From Pseudomonadales bacterium (GTDB lineage: Bacteria > Pseudomonadota > Gammaproteobacteria > Pseudomonadales > UBA5518), in assembly GCA_024234165.1 (NCBI GenBank), contig JACKOP010000001.1, forward strand, positions 558,001-622,000: a stretch of DNA of 64,000 nt, read 5' to 3'. Positions 60,340-64,000 of this stretch are shown piece after piece. The position numbers and the translations under genes are program-made. The stretch's first letter is position 1, and the number at the start of each line of letters is the position of its first letter. The notes under the pieces were generated by a model. The model was not told the origin of the DNA. It ran no database searches and worked only from the letters and a program-made list of their open reading frames with translations.

Positions 60340-61896
60340 ATGAACGACCAGCACAAAACCCTCAGCCGCCGTGAATTCGTCACCACCGCCACCGCCGTTG
60401 CAGCGGCGGCAGCGCTGGTGCCGCCAGGTGCTGCCGCCGCCGGCACCTCGGCAGGGGCCTTGCGTGACTACATGCAGCACGATGCGACCGGGCTGGCGGA
60501 GCTGGTCAGGCGCCGCGAAGTCTCGCCGGCCGAGCTGCTCGAGCTCGCGATCGCCCGTGCGGAGGCGGTGAACGGCGCGATCAACGCGCTGTGCCTGAAA
60601 CACTACGACGAGGCCCGCGCGGCGTTGAAGAACATCGACACCAGCGCCCCGCTCGCGGGCGTACCGTTCCTGCTGAAGGACCTCGGCGTCCATCTCGAAG
60701 GCACGGTGACCAGCAACGGTTCACGCTTCTTCCGTGACCGGGTAGCCACCCAGACCAGCACCGTGGTGCGCCGTTACCAGACGGCAGGCCTGAACATCTT
60801 CGGCAAGACCACCTCACCGGAATTCGGCCAGATCCCGAACACCGTCTCCTCGCTGTACGGCAAGACACGCAATCCGTGGAATCTCGAGTACTCCGCGGGC
60901 GGCAGCTCGGGCGGCTCGGCCGCGGCGGTCGCTGCCGGTGTACTGCCCGCTGCACACGCCACCGACGGCGGCGGTTCGATCCGCTTCCCGGCCGCGATGT
61001 GCGGGCTGGTGGGCCTGAAGCCCACGCGGGCACGCACGCCACTGGGTCCGAACAAGAGCGAGGGCTGGTCAGGGTTGTCGTGCGGACACGTGGTCTCCAG
61101 ATCGCTTCGCGACAGCGCGCTGCTGCTCGACCTCACGCAGGGCGCCGAACCCGGCGCTGCCTACTGGCCACCGAAGCCCGAAGACAGTTACGTGAACGAG
61201 CTGAAGCGCGAACCGGGGCGACTGCGCATCGCCGTGATCAGCCGATCCCCGCTCGGCGCCACCGTACACCAGGACAACCTCGATGCGATCGCGAACGCAC
61301 GCAAGCTGCTGGACTCGCTGGGCCACGAGGTATTCGACGCCGAATTGCCAGCCGACTTCCAGCGCTACATGGACAGCTTCGGCGTGCTGTCCTTCGTGGG
61401 AGTCTGCTCCACGATCCGCGATCGCGCACGCGAACTGGGACGCGAACCCGGACCGGACGACCTCGAGCCGATCGTCTACGGCTTCTACCAGCAGGGCCGC
61501 TCGATCAGTGCGCTCGACTACGAGTCGGCACGCCAGGCGGTGCAGCGACTCGGCTTCGCGATCAGCCGCTTCATGGCAGACATCGACGTGCTGCTGATGC
61601 CGATGGCGGCACGCGCACCCTGGAAGGTGGACGACATCGTGCTGACGATGGAACAGGATGTCTTCTACCGCGAAGCGCTCGGCTACAGCGATTTCAGCGC
61701 CCTCTTCAACTGTACCGGGCAACCGGCGATCACGTTGCCGCTGACGGTGAACGCAGCCGGGATTCCGGTCGGAACGCATTTCGCCGCGCGCTACGGCGAC
61801 GAGAAGACGCTGATCCGCCTCGCTGCGCAGATCGAGCAGGCTGCGCCGTGGCAGCAGCGCGTGAGCCCGATGCTCGCGAAGGCACTGCGCGCATGA
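60340..61896 (+). CDS. Tat-exported amidase (amidase signature family)
   Basis: A 518-residue amidase. A twin-arginine signal (LSRREFVTTATAVAAAAALV) suggests export in folded form. The catalytic triad can be placed by spacing: Lys113 in PFLLKDLG, cis-Ser189 in SAGGSSGGSAAAVA, nucleophile Ser213 in TDGGGSIRFPAAMCG. The order and spacing match GatA-type enzymes. NylA-like 6-aminohexanoate cyclic dimer hydrolases are the closest in style, but the substrate is open. It precedes an inositol-phosphatase-family gene by 25 bases. Confidence 0.87.
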   Translation: MNDQHKTLSRREFVTTATAVAAAAALVPPGAAAAGTSAGALRDYMQHDATGLAELVRRREVSPAELLELAIARAEAVNGAINALCLKHYDEARAALKNIDTSAPLAGVPFLLKDLGVHLEGTVTSNGSRFFRDRVATQTSTVVRRYQTAGLNIFGKTTSPEFGQIPNTVSSLYGKTRNPWNLEYSAGGSSGGSAAAVAAGVLPAAHATDGGGSIRFPAAMCGLVGLKPTRARTPLGPNKSEGWSGLSCGHVVSRSLRDSALLLDLTQGAEPGAAYWPPKPEDSYVNELKREPGRLRIAVISRSPLGATVHQDNLDAIANARKLLDSLGHEVFDAELPADFQRYMDSFGVLSFVGVCSTIRDRARELGREPGPDDLEPIVYGFYQQGRSISALDYESARQAVQRLGFAISRFMADIDVLLMPMAARAPWKVDDIVLTMEQDVFYREALGYSDFSALFNCTGQPAITLPLTVNAAGIPVGTHFAARYGDEKTLIRLAAQIEQAAPWQQRVSPMLAKALRA

Positions 61897-61921
61897 GGCA
61901 CACGCACGGGAGCATTCGGCG

Positions 61922-62734
61922 ATGAGCGGCGAGATCCGGGACGCCATCACGTTTGGTGAACAACTGCTGGCGCAGGCAGGCCGCATCGCGCTGCGGTATT
62001 TCCGCCAGCCACTGGAGGTGATCGACAAGGACGGCAACGGACGCTTCGATCCGGTCACGGTCGCCGATCGTGAAGTCGAACGCTTCATCGGCAACGCGAT
62101 CCGCGAACGCTTCCCGGACCACGGCACGGTCGGCGAGGAACACGGCGTGATCGCAGGTACCTCACGCTTCAGCTGGATCATCGACCCGATCGACGGCACA
62201 CGCGCGTTCATCAGCGGCATGCCGGCATGGGGCATCCTGCTCGGCCTGCGCGAGCACGCGCGCTGCATCGCCGGCCTGATGCACCAGCCGTATCTCGACG
62301 AGACCTTCGTCGGCACACCCGATGGCGCGTGGATGCAGCACGGCAGCGAACGCCGCGAACTGCACACCCGCCAGGACGCACGCCTGGCGGACGCGATTCT
62401 GTACTGCACGCATCCGAGCATCTTCCCGTTCCCGTCCGAGCTGGCAGATTTCGAGTACGCCGCCGCGCGCTGTCGCCTGATGCGCTACGGTGGCGACTGC
62501 TACTCGTACTGCCTGCTCGCGCTCGGGCAGGTCGACCTGGTCATCGAAGGCGGGCTGCAGGCCTACGACATCCAGCCGCTGATCCCGATCATCGAGGCGG
62601 CGGGAGGCGTCGTCAGCGGACGCGATGGCGACAGCGCGGCCGGCGGCGGTTTCGTGGTCGCGGCAGCCAACCGCACGCTGCACGCGGAAGCATTGGCCGT
62701 GCTGCGGGAAGCGGCTGCCGCACGCGGGGCCTGA
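61922..62734 (+). CDS. Inositol monophosphatase-family phosphatase (HisN-like)
   Basis: A 270-residue Mg-dependent phosphatase. The motifs are VGEEHGV (first metal Glu), WIIDPIDGTRAFISGMPAWG (metal Asp pair) and LQAYDIQPLIPIIEAAGGVV (last metal Asp). YGGDCYSYCLLALGQVDLVI is typical of the histidinol-phosphatase branch (HisN). It could act on histidinol phosphate or on inositol or sugar phosphates. It follows the amidase and converges with the DUF1214-like gene. Confidence 0.86.
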   Translation: MSGEIRDAITFGEQLLAQAGRIALRYFRQPLEVIDKDGNGRFDPVTVADREVERFIGNAIRERFPDHGTVGEEHGVIAGTSRFSWIIDPIDGTRAFISGMPAWGILLGLREHARCIAGLMHQPYLDETFVGTPDGAWMQHGSERRELHTRQDARLADAILYCTHPSIFPFPSELADFEYAAARCRLMRYGGDCYSYCLLALGQVDLVIEGGLQAYDIQPLIPIIEAAGGVVSGRDGDSAAGGGFVVAAANRTLHAEALAVLREAAAARGA

Positions 62735-62759
62735 CCGAGCCCGCACCTGCCGCACCCGC

Positions 62760-63956
62760 TCAGGGGCGAAAGCGCGCGTCGAAAGCCGTACGCAGCACCT
62801 GGCGCATGCGACGCCGCTGCTGCGGATCCACCGTTGGCAGACCGGTCAGTTCGCGCACCGCGGTGACATCGACGACGCGGCAACGCGGAATCGGCAGATT
62901 CCCCTCGCTGAGCTGCCAGCGGATTGCGATATGACCTTCGCGATGATGCGCGGTCTCCAGCCAGTTGACCGTGCCGGGATCCTCCTGCGCAACGACCAGC
63001 GTGAGCGATCCGTCGTCGCGCAGGTGAGCCTGCTCGCAGGTCAGCCCGCTGAAACGGTTACGGTAATCGAAGGACTCGTACCAGCCGTTGCCTACCTGCG
63101 CATCCCAGTAGGCACAGGGTGTGGGCGGCGTCACTTCGACCAGCAGCGCATGCGAAGGCTCGAGCGCCCAACGTGCGGTCACCGAGTTGCCACCCGGCAC
63201 CCCGCCGGCGCGCGAGGTCGGATCGCCGATATCGGTCGCGAACCGGTTCTTCGCTGTACCCTTCGCGATCAGCTCCGACTGCATCGCCGGCACCATGCCG
63301 GCGAACATCGCGGCAGCGGCGTCGATTCCCGCAATCGCACCATCCAGCACCAGCAGCGGCGAAGCCTCGTCACCGCGCGTGAGATTCTCGATCCGGATGT
63401 CCATCGGACGCACATCGTCGGGCGTACCGAAGAACTGCCGGATCATCAGCGTGGCGCTGAACGCATCACTGCGCAGCCAGTTGCCCGCATGCGGCGTCGG
63501 GGCAATCATGATCTCGAAACGCCCATCCTCACCAACCTGCAGATCGGGTGAGAACAGCGCGGCCCCCCACGCTGCCTCGCCGGCAGCGACGGCAGCCGGT
63601 GTGCGCCCGGTCAGAAACGACATCCAGCGCGCCGATCCGCGCGTGCCATGCACGCGAAACGTATCGCTGCCGTTGATCGGCGCTGCGAGATACAGGCCCT
63701 GCGGATTGTCGCCCCCCATCTTCAGATCGGGTCCCAGCGAACGCCACAGATACGGGTGTGCGGAGTCACGATTCTCCATCGTCACCTGCAGCACCAGTCG
63801 TGCCATGCGGCCCATGTGGCGCAGGCCTTCGGCGAGGTCGATCTCATCGTGCGTGATCGTCTGGCGCAAGGCCTGCAAGCCGACGCTTTCCAGTGTGCGG
63901 CACCAGCGTCGCCAGGCCTCGGACGCGTCCTCGAGTTGCTCATTCCATACCACCAT
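62760..63956 (-). CDS. DUF1214-like uncharacterised protein
   Basis: A 398-residue protein without a signal peptide. A helical N-terminus (EDASEAWRRWCRTLESVGLQ) leads to beta-rich regions: NPQGLYLAAPINGSDTFRVH, GTRGSARWMSFLTGRTP, GRFEIMIAPTPHAGNWLRSD and ALLVEVTPPTPCAYWDAQVG. The last pattern and the Trp and Tyr residues after it fit DUF1214-type proteins. The function is unknown, but such proteins are frequent in actinobacterial and marine genomes that degrade steroids or other hydrophobic compounds. The upstream 44 bases reach the window end. Confidence 0.72.
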   Translation of the reverse strand: MVVWNEQLEDASEAWRRWCRTLESVGLQALRQTITHDEIDLAEGLRHMGRMARLVLQVTMENRDSAHPYLWRSLGPDLKMGGDNPQGLYLAAPINGSDTFRVHGTRGSARWMSFLTGRTPAAVAAGEAAWGAALFSPDLQVGEDGRFEIMIAPTPHAGNWLRSDAFSATLMIRQFFGTPDDVRPMDIRIENLTRGDEASPLLVLDGAIAGIDAAAAMFAGMVPAMQSELIAKGTAKNRFATDIGDPTSRAGGVPGGNSVTARWALEPSHALLVEVTPPTPCAYWDAQVGNGWYESFDYRNRFSGLTCEQAHLRDDGSLTLVVAQEDPGTVNWLETAHHREGHIAIRWQLSEGNLPIPRCRVVDVTAVRELTGLPTVDPQQRRRMRQVLRTAFDARFRP

Positions 63957-64000
63957 ATCCCTGCTCCTTGTTCTTTCGTCGATACGGGGCTCCGGTGCTT

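Noticed and set aside
1..64000. CRISPR array, toxin-antitoxin pair, restriction-modification, phage structural or other defence genes
   Set aside because: No regularly spaced repeats and no protein of these families was seen on either strand; the accessory part is IS elements, an integrase and broken metabolic genes.

Overview
The window comes from a gammaproteobacterium with a GC-rich chromosome. The best fit is Pseudomonadales or the Cellvibrionales-type marine and steroid-degrading relatives. This rests on gene order: gyrA-serC-pheA-tyrA-aroA-cmk-rpsA-ihfB-lapA-pyrF, mtaD-ubiG-mupP-yciK, waaG-rfaP-kinase and cmoA-cmoB all match Pseudomonas-type neighbourhoods. The species cannot be named from the sequence alone.

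Bases 1 to about 13,160 are the end of a genomic island. A P4-type tyrosine integrase (11774-12970) lies just beyond the 3' end of a tRNA-Asp gene (13157-13233), the usual attachment site for this family. The island is packed with insertion sequences. It holds an IS1634-like element cut by the window edge, an IS66 orf1, remnants of IS3, IS1380 and IS481 elements, a complete IS1380-type element, a decayed IS3 element, two inverted copies of one DUF772-type IS, and an IS5-type element. Between them lie pieces of two AT-rich foreign genes on the minus strand: a luciferase-like (LLM) flavin/F420 oxidoreductase and a short-chain dehydrogenase. Each was split by one IS with an exact target duplication. 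Removing the IS and one copy of the duplication restores full reading frames of 339 and 256 residues.

From 13,256 on the sequence is ordinary chromosome. tRNA-Val and tRNA-Asp share a strong sigma70-type promoter. Next come LPS core genes (waaG, rfaP and a further kinase), a porin, an HD-GYP protein with an altered HD motif, an outer-membrane-like protein, a DHH phosphoesterase and a ComEA-like protein. The long minus-strand block 22003-33173 holds pyrF, lapA, ihfB, rpsA, cmk, aroA, tyrA, pheA, serC and gyrA. It links aromatic amino acid and serine synthesis to translation and DNA topology. Compared with P. aeruginosa, hisC2 is absent and tyrA and aroA are not fused.

From 33,380 the plus strand carries mtaD, ubiG, mupP, yciK and a diguanylate cyclase. 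They face rluB, scpB, scpA, a YciO-type protein and a PHP-family RNase on the minus strand. Then follow yciB, a YciI-like gene, an SH3-domain protein, a cyclophilin, pdxJ, a DUF3014 protein, an AarF-type kinase, cmoA, cmoB and a dicarboxylate symporter.

The last part (50.6-64 kb) is more accessory. It has a ketosteroid isomerase with its catalytic residues intact, a PPOX/F420-type flavoprotein, cysH, an MFS transporter, a lysine-2,3-aminomutase-like radical SAM enzyme, sthA, an HDOD protein, yaeQ, a DUF454 protein, an unusually long NAD-dependent epimerase, a methyltransferase, a Tat-exported amidase, an inositol-phosphatase-family enzyme and a DUF1214-like protein. Ketosteroid isomerase together with LLM and PPOX enzymes hints at steroid or related xenobiotic metabolism. 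I did not find a clearly new defence, CRISPR or phage system. The most notable observations are the reconstructable IS-killed gene pair and the layered IS history of the island.
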